Positions 54,634 to 63,590 of a stretch of 64,000 nucleotides of DNA are shown here, piece after piece (within the stretch, counting starts at the first letter, position 1; each line of letters begins with the position of its first letter). Source of the DNA: an uncultured Shimia sp. (GTDB lineage: Bacteria > Pseudomonadota > Alphaproteobacteria > Rhodobacterales > Rhodobacteraceae); contig NZ_CANLRL010000003.1 in assembly GCF_947493595.1 (NCBI RefSeq), forward strand, positions 62,001 to 126,000. Reading direction: 5' to 3'. The notes beneath the pieces are model-generated. The model did no database searches, was not told the DNA's origin, and saw only the letters and a list, made by a program, of their open reading frames with translations. The position numbers and the translations under genes were made by a program.

Positions 54634-55551
54634 GTGGCGGACGGTGATACAAAACCCGACGCGCCCAGCCAAACCGACTGGCAGAGCAATCTGAAAGAGA
54701 TAGGTGCAGAGCGCGGTTTTTTTGAGGAGTTGGGCGAAGAGCATTCCGCGCTTTACATCAAACAGGGCAAAACCCTGATTGTGACCTTTGAGAATCTCGA
54801 CCATGTTTATGAGGACAGCGCCGAACGCATGCCGTGGGGGCACAACTTTGTCACCGCGCGGGGCTGGTCGATGCTGGGCATGATGGCACATGGCTGGTCG
54901 TGGTATCGCGACGAAGCGGTGTTTGATTTCTTTGACCGCCTGCGTGATGAAGGTTTCTTTGAGCAGTTTGACAAAGTGGTGTTTTACGGCGCGTCCATGG
55001 GCGCTTATGCGGCGTCTGTGTTCTCCGCGGCCGCTCCGGGCGCGACGGTCATCTGTATTTCCCCACAGGCGACGCTGGACCGCGAGATTGCCAGTTGGGA
55101 AACCCGCTACCGCAAGGCTTGGCACCGGGACTTCAGTGGCCGCTATGCCTATGCACCGGACATGATTGCCGAGGCCGGCGAAGTGAACATCTTCTACGAT
55201 CCGCGCATGGGGCTGGACGCCATGCATGCCGCACTGTTCCGGGGCGATAACGTGCGCAAATACCGCTGCCGCTATATGGGGCACCGGATTGCGTCTTTGT
55301 GGATCATGTTGGGCTTGCTGAAACCGGTCATTGAAAGCTGTGTCGCAGGCGATATGGCCGCGTCAAAATTCTACGGCATGATGCGGGCACGACGCGAAGT
55401 TGGTCGGTATCAGAAAGAAATGTTGCGCACCGTCCTTGCGGATGGGCGCCCTTGGTTGATCGCCAACTACTGTTCGGCTGTGCTGTCGCGACGCGGCGGG
55501 CCCAACTTCCGCAAGGCCCTGCGCGCCGCGCGCGCCAAACTGGACGGCTAA
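54634..55551 (+). CDS. Alpha/beta-hydrolase-fold protein
   Basis: The GTG at 54634 has GGAGGG upstream, just after the preceding stop. The 305-residue protein contains a nucleophile elbow VVFYGASMGAYAASVFS, an acid candidate in FYDPRMGLDAMHA and a His candidate in RYMGHRIASLW, so a serine hydrolase is plausible. There is no signal peptide. It completes the run of three surface-glycan genes; the specific function is not recognised. Confidence 0.72.
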   Translation: MADGDTKPDAPSQTDWQSNLKEIGAERGFFEELGEEHSALYIKQGKTLIVTFENLDHVYEDSAERMPWGHNFVTARGWSMLGMMAHGWSWYRDEAVFDFFDRLRDEGFFEQFDKVVFYGASMGAYAASVFSAAAPGATVICISPQATLDREIASWETRYRKAWHRDFSGRYAYAPDMIAEAGEVNIFYDPRMGLDAMHAALFRGDNVRKYRCRYMGHRIASLWIMLGLLKPVIESCVAGDMAASKFYGMMRARREVGRYQKEMLRTVLADGRPWLIANYCSAVLSRRGGPNFRKALRAARAKLDG

Positions 55552-55557
55552 GACGGG

Positions 55558-56574
55558 CTACACGTCGCGCAGCGTGTCACCAAAGCTGATGGTTGGCGCA
55601 AGAGTGACCTGCCCGTCTTTTTCAACATCATTCACGCGGGCGGCAATGATTTCTGCCGCCTTGGTACCAATTTCGCGACGGCAGGCGTCCATAGTGGCCA
55701 GTTGGCGTGGCAGGCCTTGCAGCAGTTCCACACCGTTGAAACCAGCCAAGCCAATCTGCCCCGGCACGTCGATGCCTTTCTCCAAAAGGTAGAGCAGACC
55801 ACCTGCGCCAATCATGTCGTTGCTGTAGTAGATGAAATCCACATCCGGGCTGCGCTCCAGCACCGCTTCGGTCATCTCACGGCCTTTGGCCAACGCGGAC
55901 CCGCCGGAATAGAACTCCCGGTCCACCACTTCGACGCCGGATTTTGCCAGAACTTCGGTGAAGCCTTCAAAGCGTTTTCTTGCACGGTGATCGAGCGGCA
56001 TCTTGGTGCCAAGGAAGGCAATTTTCTTATAGCCCGCTTTTAGGATCGCGGCGGCCATTTCACGGCCCGCACGACGGTGCGAAATCCCCACCATGGCGTC
56101 TACGGGATCGCCGTCGGTGTCCATAATCTCGACCACGGGAATGCCGCTGGCTTGCAGCATAGCACGCGAGGCTTCCGTGTGCTCCAGCCCGGCAATGATC
56201 ACACCCGAAGGCCGCCAGGACAGCATCTCATAAAGAACTTTTTCTTCTTTTTCAGGAAGGTAATCGGTCACGCCGACCACCGGCTGCAACTCGGTGTCTT
56301 CCAGCACCTGGCTGATGCCGCCTAGCACTTCGGGGAATACCATGTTGGACAGCGACGGGATGATCACTGCCACCAGATTCACCCGCTGGCTGGCCAGTGC
56401 ACCGGCAATCTTGTTGGGCACATATCCCAACTCTTTTGCCGCAGTCAGTACCTTGTCGCGTGTGGCTGCGGACACATCCCCGCGGTTGCGTAAAACGCGG
56501 CTGACCGTCATCTCGGACACCCCCGAAGCTTCTGAAACGTCACGAAGGGTCAAGGAACGGTTTTTCTGAGTCAC
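55558..56574 (-). CDS. LacI-family transcriptional regulator
   Basis: The 338-residue protein has an N-terminal HTH (LTLRDVSEASGVSEMTVSRV, hinge LGYVPNKIAGALASQR) and a periplasmic-binding-like effector domain resembling gluconate repressors (GntR of E. coli): IIPSLSNMVFPEVLGGISQ, FIYYSNDMIGAGGLLYL, GFNGVELLQGLPRQL. It starts at a GTG with GGGAAG upstream. A perfect palindrome at 56586-56601 may be its own operator. No obvious target gene adjoins it. Confidence 0.92.
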   Translation of the reverse strand: MTQKNRSLTLRDVSEASGVSEMTVSRVLRNRGDVSAATRDKVLTAAKELGYVPNKIAGALASQRVNLVAVIIPSLSNMVFPEVLGGISQVLEDTELQPVVGVTDYLPEKEEKVLYEMLSWRPSGVIIAGLEHTEASRAMLQASGIPVVEIMDTDGDPVDAMVGISHRRAGREMAAAILKAGYKKIAFLGTKMPLDHRARKRFEGFTEVLAKSGVEVVDREFYSGGSALAKGREMTEAVLERSPDVDFIYYSNDMIGAGGLLYLLEKGIDVPGQIGLAGFNGVELLQGLPRQLATMDACRREIGTKAAEIIAARVNDVEKDGQVTLAPTISFGDTLRDV

Positions 56575-56585
56575 TGATATACTTC

Positions 56586-56601
56586 CCGATAAGACTATCG
56601 G
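56586..56601. promoter_or_regulatory. Candidate operator upstream of the LacI regulator
   Basis: CCGATA-agac-TATCGG is a perfect inverted repeat 11 bases before the GTG start. Size and symmetry suit a LacI-family dimer site and would allow autoregulation. Confidence 0.55.
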
Positions 56602-56674
56602 AATGTTACCGCGATCAGTTGTGCCTATTCAAGCATTGGCTGCCCGCGCAAATGCGCACAGTTAACGGGGGCGT

Positions 56675-58228
56675 TTACATGTCTGCTGAAATGGCAAAAC
56701 TCTCCACTGGTTCTTTCACGTTGTGTAGGGAGACGGGCCCAAGCGGTTTGCTGTCAGGCGCATGTTGCGCCACGCGGCCCGAGGCAACAATGCGATGGCC
56801 TACGGTTTTGCCATAGTCACCCAGCCGCGCCGCGATGTTGGCAGGGCGGCCAATGACCGTGAAATCCAACCGCTCTTGAGAGCCAACATTGCCATAGGTG
56901 ACTTGCCCGTAGCAAATGCCAATGGAGCATTCACAACATCGGTTTGAGTCTTCCTCGCGCAATTCGGCCAGCCTGGCGACAATTTCCCGCGCGGCCTGCA
57001 GGGCTTCAGCGCCAGCATCCGTGCCATCATCGGTGTCCGGAAACACCGCCAGCACCGCGTCGCCAATAAACTTCAGCACTTCGCCGCCATGGGCGTGCAC
57101 AATCGAAGAGGCGGTATCAAAGAACGTGTTGAGCAGATCGATATAGTCCTTACGTCCAAGCTCTTCTTCCAGCCGCGTGGACCCGCGCAGGTCACAGAAC
57201 ATAATCGCCGCATCAATATCGTCGCCATCGCCACGGCGGATTTCACCGCCCAAAACCCGCGCACCTGTGCGACGTCCGACATAGGTTTCCAGCAAGGATT
57301 GCGCGTTTTCCTTTTGCGTAAACACCTCAAAGAACCGGCTGATCACAGTCGAGACTTCAAAAATCAATCCAAGATTGGCGGTGGTGAAGCCTTCAGGGTG
57401 ATCGCTGGTCAAGGTCAGCACGTTGATCTGGCCATCGCTGAAAAACAGCGGCATGGCCACGTAGTCGGTTGCGCCTTCTTCTTTGAGCTCTTCCATCACC
57501 GGAAACTGCATCTCGGATTTGGTACAGGTCAGCTTTTGGCGCACGCCCCCCAGACCTTTTGACACATAGCTCAACGGGCTGTTTTGGAAAGCCGGGTGGT
57601 CATAGAGCTCATAAGAGGGCGCAAAAGTGGTGATCTCTTCCTCGTCGCGCTTCCAGATATAGTTTTTACCGGCGATCAGCGGATGCAGCGACCAGATCAT
57701 CGCGCTCATCCGGGCCACGGCAATGCCGTGCTCGACCATCTTCTTCCCCAACGCGCCAATGAAATCTTCGGGCGTGGTTTCAAACGCCGCCCCGCGCATC
57801 AACCAGTCCACCAACGGGCCAGTGATGTTGCCATCGGTCACTGGGTCTAATTCCACGCTGCCCAGATCATAATCCACCTGTGCGCCCGGCATAAAGCCAA
57901 TATGACCGTTGATTGCGCGGCTCTCCGGCATGGCGTCATCATAACACCAGACGCCATTGTAGATTGTCTCGCCGTCGAGCAGCAGATCATGATACCGCGC
58001 TGTGCCCTTGAAAGGGCAGAAGGTTTGCAGTTCGGTCTCATCAGACAGCGGCGCCAGAATGTCTTCTCTTGGGATGTAGATCTGCGGCGCCAGCCGGGTC
58101 TCATACATCACCTTGGCATTTGTACTTTCGGCCAGAACCTGCCCGTTTCGCAGAACACGCACGGTGGAGGCGATGGGTTTGATCTCAATCCCGTAGCCCG
58201 CGTTGGCGCCAAAACGTGAACCTTCCAT
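56675..58228 (-). CDS. DUF427-class III nucleotide cyclase fusion protein
   Basis: The 517-residue protein has an N-terminal DUF427 domain (~15-110: YETRLAPQIYIPREDILAPL, TFCPFKGTARYHDLLLDG). The middle (~150-320) looks like a GAF-type sensory region. The C-terminal class III cyclase domain has the metal Asp in AIMFCDLRGSTRLEEELG, Lys and second Asp in GGEVLKFIGDAVLAVFP, and Asn/Arg in FTVIGRPANIAARLG. At the position normally Asp/Thr for adenine recognition it has Pro (GRPAN), so nucleotide choice is uncertain. No membrane segment is seen. It probably makes cAMP or cGMP in response to a cytosolic signal. Confidence 0.88.
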   Translation of the reverse strand: MEGSRFGANAGYGIEIKPIASTVRVLRNGQVLAESTNAKVMYETRLAPQIYIPREDILAPLSDETELQTFCPFKGTARYHDLLLDGETIYNGVWCYDDAMPESRAINGHIGFMPGAQVDYDLGSVELDPVTDGNITGPLVDWLMRGAAFETTPEDFIGALGKKMVEHGIAVARMSAMIWSLHPLIAGKNYIWKRDEEEITTFAPSYELYDHPAFQNSPLSYVSKGLGGVRQKLTCTKSEMQFPVMEELKEEGATDYVAMPLFFSDGQINVLTLTSDHPEGFTTANLGLIFEVSTVISRFFEVFTQKENAQSLLETYVGRRTGARVLGGEIRRGDGDDIDAAIMFCDLRGSTRLEEELGRKDYIDLLNTFFDTASSIVHAHGGEVLKFIGDAVLAVFPDTDDGTDAGAEALQAAREIVARLAELREEDSNRCCECSIGICYGQVTYGNVGSQERLDFTVIGRPANIAARLGDYGKTVGHRIVASGRVAQHAPDSKPLGPVSLHNVKEPVESFAISADM

Positions 58229-58342
58229 GCCCTGATCCTTCCCTGATCGTCACCCCTGTCACGCAGTCTCCCCTATGTGGGGTGTGAACAAAAGGCAAAC
58301 AAGAGGACGTGCGGTACATCAAGCAATTGTGTGCCGCCCCCG

Positions 58343-59047
58343 TCAGAGCACTTCTATCACATCCTTGTCGATTGAGAGCACATAGCCTTTGCGGGCGATG
58401 TTTTTGACCAAAAGCTGGCTCACCATCTGATTGCCCAGCGAGTCACGCAGGCGTTTGATGCGCGTTGCTCCTGCGGCCTCTTCACAATCGGTGGCGGGTT
58501 TGCCGGAGATCATGCTTTCCAGCTCAATGCCAGACAGCACATCGTCATCCATGCGCGCCTCGGCCAGAACCGAGAGTGTCTCCATCGCCGCGTCGGTCAG
58601 TTTGAAGCCCATCTCGTTGAGGTACACTGTCTTTTCTTCGCGGCTGACAATCAGGGAGGTCACCTGAATGCCCGCGCGTTCGATCTGCGCCATGCGCCGG
58701 TTCATGGTGATCAGCCCAACAAGAAACACCAGCGCGGCAATCATCATGCCGGTGGCAAACACCAACAGCACCAATATCACCATACGGTAGCTGGCGAGCG
58801 TGTCGGCAAAGGCGGTGCCGGATTGCGCAAGAATTTCCAGAAGTTTGATTTCTGCCTGACCGGTCAGGTCATCGTTGGCCAGAAACAAGGCCTCGACACG
58901 GGCGTTAAACGCATTGGCATCCGGTAAAGTCAGCAGCAACAGCGCCGCACAGGCCAAAAGGATCAGGACAATTGTCCCAATCCCCAGTGTCACGATCCGC
59001 CCACCGCTGCGCCGCGTTTCAATAACGGAGGTAGAATTGTCCTGCAC
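58343..59047 (-). CDS. Membrane-anchored winged-helix transcriptional regulator
   Basis: The GTG at 59047 with AAGGA upstream is preferred; the frame extends to a TTG at 59080. The ~234-residue protein has two TM helices (~20-40 and ~90-115) with a short periplasmic loop, then ~120 cytosolic residues. The end (GFKLTDAAMETLSVLAEAR, RIKRLRDSLGNQ, IARKGYVLSID) resembles an OmpR/PhoB-type winged helix. The order is the reverse of ToxR/CadC, where DNA binding comes first. Its start overlaps the next minus-strand gene end by 29 bases. Targets are unknown. Confidence 0.7.
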   Translation of the reverse strand: MQDNSTSVIETRRSGGRIVTLGIGTIVLILLACAALLLLTLPDANAFNARVEALFLANDDLTGQAEIKLLEILAQSGTAFADTLASYRMVILVLLVFATGMMIAALVFLVGLITMNRRMAQIERAGIQVTSLIVSREEKTVYLNEMGFKLTDAAMETLSVLAEARMDDDVLSGIELESMISGKPATDCEEAAGATRIKRLRDSLGNQMVSQLLVKNIARKGYVLSIDKDVIEVL

Positions 59048-59321
59048 TGTCTTCCTTTCCGGAGAGTTCTGAGGCGTCAAACACCGAGAGCACGTTTAAC
59101 AAGGTCCATCCGTCTTTCCCAATACGGGCGGCAACTTCTTGCTTTGCGGATCCGGCATCACAGCCGTTTTTAAGATCAATCACACCGTAGTGCAGGCGCA
59201 ACGGCGCGTCTTTCTTGGCTTTGTAATCGGCATAGCAGTCGGCGGCGAGCACAGCACTAGGAGATGCGAGGGCCGCGACAAGAGCGCCAATACGAAGGCT
59301 GTATGTCATGAGCTGTTTCAT
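59019..59321 (-). CDS. Small exported protein of unknown function
   Basis: The ~100-residue product has a signal peptide (LRIGALVAALASPSAVLA) and a mature part starting ADCYADYKAKKDAPLRLHYG, with one further Cys (LKNGCDAG) so a disulfide is possible. I do not recognise a domain; it resembles small conserved periplasmic proteins of this group. Its end overlaps the regulator gene by 29 bases, which suggests co-expression. ATG 59321 is preferred because it gives a proper signal peptide. Confidence 0.68.
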   Translation of the reverse strand: MKQLMTYSLRIGALVAALASPSAVLAADCYADYKAKKDAPLRLHYGVIDLKNGCDAGSAKQEVAARIGKDGWTLLNVLSVFDASELSGKEDSAGQFYLRY

Positions 59322-59378
59322 GAGCCGACAATGGCGCACATACCGCCTGTTATTCAATAACCAAGTTGGTTCGCACCC

Positions 59379-59406
59379 CTGATATCACATAACAAGGTGC
59401 TGATAT
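59379..59406. promoter_or_regulatory. CTGATAT direct repeat, two helical turns apart
   Basis: CTGATAT occurs at 59379-59385 and 59400-59406, 21 bases apart, between the divergent small exported-protein genes. The spacing fits two sites on one DNA face. Confidence 0.3.
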
Positions 59407-59489
59407 TGTGAGATTTTTGGAGTTGCGGCGAAAACGAATGGGCAAACCGGCGCACAGCCCGGGCAACATTCAAAAAACAGGACTTCGCC

Positions 59490-59948
59490 ATGACTTCCAA
59501 ATCGTTTATCGCCTCCGTACTGAGTATCGCCATCATACTGACCGGCGCGACAGCACCGCGCGCCAACGCCATGGATGAGGACGCCATCGCCGCGCTGCTG
59601 TTTGGTGTGACCGCTTTGGCTGTGATTGGCGCAGCTGTGGCAGATCATAAGAAATCCGACCCGGCACCAGTGGTGTCCAAGCCGGTGACAAAACCGAAAC
59701 CCAAAAAGAGTCACAAACCTAAGAAGAAGCACAAAGCCTGGTTGCCAAGCCACTGTGCCAAGCGGTTTGAAGCCAAGAATGGTCGCATCATTCAGGGCTA
59801 CAGCCAACGCTGCCTGTTCCGCGCGCAATACCCGGCCTACCGTCTGCCGGAGAAGTGCTACTTCAAACGCAAAGGCGTGAATGGCCGCATCGCTGGCTAC
59901 CGCAGCCAGTGTCTGAGCAACAACGGCTACAAAGTGGTTTGGCGCTGA
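59490..59948 (+). CDS. Small exported Lys-rich, Cys-containing protein
   Basis: The 152-residue protein has a signal peptide (SFIASVLSIAIILTGATAPRANA), a short hydrophobic stretch (IAALLFGVTALAVIGAAVA), a Lys/Pro-rich linker (~52-82) and a compact basic C-terminal part with four Cys (SHCAKRF, QRCLFRA, EKCYFKR, SQCLSNN), likely two disulfides. AGGA lies 8 bases before the ATG. The function is unknown; the positive charge suggests binding to peptidoglycan, LPS or nucleic acid. A strong terminator follows. Confidence 0.75.
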   Translation: MTSKSFIASVLSIAIILTGATAPRANAMDEDAIAALLFGVTALAVIGAAVADHKKSDPAPVVSKPVTKPKPKKSHKPKKKHKAWLPSHCAKRFEAKNGRIIQGYSQRCLFRAQYPAYRLPEKCYFKRKGVNGRIAGYRSQCLSNNGYKVVWR

Positions 59949-60000
59949 TCTGATCCCCACCATCGAGCGGTGTGCAAGCCGACAGTAAGATCGGCAACTG

Positions 60001-60032
60001 GCCGGGCAGACGAGGGGCTGCCCGGCTTTTTT
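60001..60032 (+). terminator. Rho-independent terminator
   Basis: A perfect 9-bp stem, GCCGGGCAG (60001-60009) with CTGCCCGGC (60018-60026), has an 8-base loop and is followed by six T. It ends the transcript of the Lys-rich exported protein gene and insulates rnhB. Confidence 0.93.
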
Positions 60033-60069
60033 CTTGCGCATGGGGCTCTGAGGTGGTTCTCAAGGTGGT

Positions 60070-60705
60070 ATGACAAAAGAGAAAACAGCCCCCGACTTTT
60101 CCCTGGAAGAAGCAGCCTTTTCCCGTGGCCTGAGCCTTGTGGCTGGAGTTGATGAAGTGGGCCGTGGGCCTTTGGCCGGGCCTGTGACGGCTGCGGCGGT
60201 TGTGCTGGACCCCAACAACATTCCTGACGGTCTCAACGACTCCAAGAAATTGACCGCCAAGCGGCGCGAGGCGCTGACCGAAGAAATCCTGAAAGTAGCC
60301 GATGTCTGCATCGCTCATTGCACGGTCGAAGAAATCGACGAACACAACATCCTGCGCGCCAGTCACATCGCCATGGAACGGGCTGTCGCGGGGCTGACTT
60401 CGGTGCCGGATCACCTGCTGATCGACGGCAATCTAATCCCGCCTGGATTGCAAATTTCATCCGAAGCAATCGTAAAGGGGGATGCGAGGTCACTCTCGAT
60501 TTCCGCCGCATCTATCGTTGCCAAAACTGCGCGCGACACCATCATGATGGATTTGGCGCAACAGTTCCCTGGTTACGGATGGGAAACAAACGCTGGATAC
60601 CCGTCCAAAAAGCACAGAGAGGCATTGGAGCAACTGGGCGTGACCCCACATCATAGGCGTTCGTTTAAGCCTGTGCACAATATCTTGTATCAAGCGAAAA
60701 ACTAA
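60070..60705 (+). CDS. rnhB: Ribonuclease HII
   Basis: The 211-residue enzyme has the type 2 RNase H motifs: VAGVDEVGRGPLAGPV (catalytic Asp-Glu), LNDSKKLTAKRR, LLIDGN (Asp), and SIVAKTARDTIM (Asp). The C-terminal YPSKKHREAL and HHRRSFKPV complete the family. It removes RNA primers and misincorporated ribonucleotides from DNA. It directly precedes the cell-cycle DNA methyltransferase gene, an arrangement frequent in Rhodobacterales. Confidence 0.96.
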   Translation: MTKEKTAPDFSLEEAAFSRGLSLVAGVDEVGRGPLAGPVTAAAVVLDPNNIPDGLNDSKKLTAKRREALTEEILKVADVCIAHCTVEEIDEHNILRASHIAMERAVAGLTSVPDHLLIDGNLIPPGLQISSEAIVKGDARSLSISAASIVAKTARDTIMMDLAQQFPGYGWETNAGYPSKKHREALEQLGVTPHHRRSFKPVHNILYQAKN

Positions 60706-60711
60706 CTCGCT

Positions 60712-60750
60712 GATTCAAAAAAGAAATTGACGCCGAATCGTGTTTGACTC
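60712..60750. promoter_or_regulatory. Three GANTC sites upstream of ccrM
   Basis: GATTC (60712-60716), GAATC (60735-60739) and GACTC (60746-60750) cluster within 39 bases of the short rnhB-ccrM gap. GANTC is the target of CcrM. In Caulobacter, methylation of such sites in the ccrM leader feeds back on transcription; the same is inferred here. Confidence 0.6.
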
Positions 60751-60778
60751 AAACTTATCCACATAACGAGCGCACTAA

Positions 60779-61921
<1,143 letters not shown>

Positions 61922-61923
61922 AC

Positions 61924-62126
61924 CACTTTGCGGTACCCCAAGACCCGGGTCGCTTGTCGCTATTGTCCAAATGACAGAGCTGCACACAGGCGATCCGGAC
62001 CAACCGCAAAGTGCCATGGGGCACGCCAACTACCATACCACAGATAACTATACCGCCGGATGCCTGTAGCCGAACTGACTACGCAGGTATCCAGACTTCC
62101 CCGCCGCAACCCGGCGGGGTTTTTTT
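61924..62126 (+). ncRNA. Candidate structured RNA or long 3' UTR downstream of ccrM
   Basis: Between ccrM and the cyclase, about 200 bases can fold strongly. CACTTTGCGGT (61924-61934) pairs perfectly with ACCGCAAAGTG (62003-62013), enclosing GCT-TGTC ... GACA-GAGC as an inner stem with one bulge. ATGCCTGTAG (62060-62069) pairs with CTACGCAGGTAT (62079-62090) with a two-base bulge. The region ends in the terminator at 62099-62126. It has no convincing open frame and is not a tRNA. Whether it is an independent small RNA is unknown. Confidence 0.45.
62099..62126 (+). terminator. Rho-independent terminator
   Basis: An 8-bp stem, CCCCGCCG (62099-62106) with CGGCGGGG (62112-62119), has a 5-base loop followed by seven T (62120-62126). 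It ends the ccrM transcript or the candidate structured RNA. Confidence 0.93.
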
Positions 62127-62192
62127 GTCGCGGCAGGGGTGTAAGCTTGCGCACAACACCTATCTCAGCCCGAGACAACGGAGAGCCAGTTT

Positions 62193-63587
62193 ATGGTCGA
62201 GCAGACGGAAACCAAATCGACCGCCTATCTGGATCGGTTTGAAGAGGGCGAAGAGCGCAGCGACAGCTATACGGAAGCTGTGCTGGAGCGCCACAAGCGC
62301 GAAGGGCTGGATCTGGCGGTCAAGGCCCGCTGGATCGCCATGTCCATCATTGGTGTGTTTCTCCTGTTCACCGTGCATTGGCCGGAAGTGTTCTATTACG
62401 AACTCATTCTGTTTTTGCTCTGCGTCAACGGCTGGCTCATTCGCCGTGCGGGGCGCGTCGGCCGCTCCAAAATGGAGCTGTTCCTGATCTTTGTGGATCT
62501 CTTGCTGATGGTTGTTGGCATCATTGGACCAAATCCCATTGGCCTGGATGACTGGCCGCAGGCGATGCAGTACCGCTTTGGCAATTTCCAGTATCTGTTC
62601 CTCATCCTTGCCATGGGCACTTTGGCGTATTCCTGGCGCACCGTGATTGCGATTGGCACCTGGACCGCCGGAATGTGGGCCGCAGCTTTGGGGCTCTCGA
62701 TATGGCTCACTGATCCCGTTCCCGTTATGAGTGATGCGATCAAATATGCGTTGCCCGGTTGGCCGGACCTCGCGCATATTCTGGATCCCAACAACTTCAA
62801 TGTCAGGCTGCGCTTTCAGGAAATCGTGGTTTTCTTATTGGTGGCGATCACGCTTGGCATCTCGATGCGGCGCTTTAACGGGCTGCTGCGATCAAACGCG
62901 GCGCTGGAGCGAGAGCGCACCAACCTATCACGGTATTTCTCGCCCAATGTGGTCGAAGAGTTGAGCCAAAACGACGAACCTCTTAAGCAAATTCGCTCTC
63001 ACGATATTGCCGTACTTTTTGTGGATATCGTTGGGTTCACGGAGTTTGCCGCCGCCCGCAAACCGGAAGAAGTGATTGAGACCCTACGTGACTTCCACGG
63101 ACTTATGGAACGCGCAGTGTTTGCCCACGAAGGCACGCTGGATAAATATCTCGGCGATGGCCTGATGGCGACGTTTGGCACGCCCAGCCCATCTGATCAC
63201 GATGCGCAAAATGCGCTACGTTGTGTGCGCCAGATGATGGCGGATGTGGATGTGTGGAATGATGCCCGGATCGCCAGCGGCCAGCCACCATTGCGGGTTG
63301 GGTTTGGGGCGCACTACGGCCCGGCGGTTTTGGCGGATATTGGCGCAAACCGCTTGGAGTTTGCGGTTGTGGGCAACACTGTAAATGTCGCCTCACGTCT
63401 GGAAAGCATGACCCGAGGCCTTAATGCCCGACTGGTGATCAGCGACGGCATGCGCAGCGAGGTCCTCAAGGAAGGTGGTGACGCATGTCTCGATGGGCTG
63501 CAAAAATTCACTGACCAAGACATTCGTGGCGTGGCGGAAAAGCTGACGGTTTGGGCCTTTGAACGGCCTGACGATCACGGGGTTTGA
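62193..63587 (+). CDS. Membrane-bound class III adenylate cyclase
   Basis: The 464-residue protein has about six TM helices between ~45 and 245 and a C-terminal cyclase domain: metal Asp in AVLFVDIVGFTEFAAARK, Lys/Asp in LDKYLGDGLMATFG, the Thr/Asn/Arg set in FAVVGNTVNVASRLES. Thr at the purine-recognition position and the Lys point to ATP as substrate and cAMP as product. Residues ~255-275 (LERERTNLSRYFSPNVVEEL) form the usual coupling helix. GGAGAG lies upstream of the ATG. Confidence 0.92.
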   Translation: MVEQTETKSTAYLDRFEEGEERSDSYTEAVLERHKREGLDLAVKARWIAMSIIGVFLLFTVHWPEVFYYELILFLLCVNGWLIRRAGRVGRSKMELFLIFVDLLLMVVGIIGPNPIGLDDWPQAMQYRFGNFQYLFLILAMGTLAYSWRTVIAIGTWTAGMWAAALGLSIWLTDPVPVMSDAIKYALPGWPDLAHILDPNNFNVRLRFQEIVVFLLVAITLGISMRRFNGLLRSNAALERERTNLSRYFSPNVVEELSQNDEPLKQIRSHDIAVLFVDIVGFTEFAAARKPEEVIETLRDFHGLMERAVFAHEGTLDKYLGDGLMATFGTPSPSDHDAQNALRCVRQMMADVDVWNDARIASGQPPLRVGFGAHYGPAVLADIGANRLEFAVVGNTVNVASRLESMTRGLNARLVISDGMRSEVLKEGGDACLDGLQKFTDQDIRGVAEKLTVWAFERPDDHGV

Positions 63588-63590
63588 CCG

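Noticed and set aside
54450..54640. Insertion sequence remnant at the end of the glycosyltransferase gene
   Set aside because: Only the HTH-like protein segment is seen; I found no terminal inverted repeats, target duplication or OrfB.
61922..62192. tRNA or other known RNA gene after ccrM
   Set aside because: No cloverleaf or TPsiC-like signature could be drawn; left as an uncharacterised structured region.
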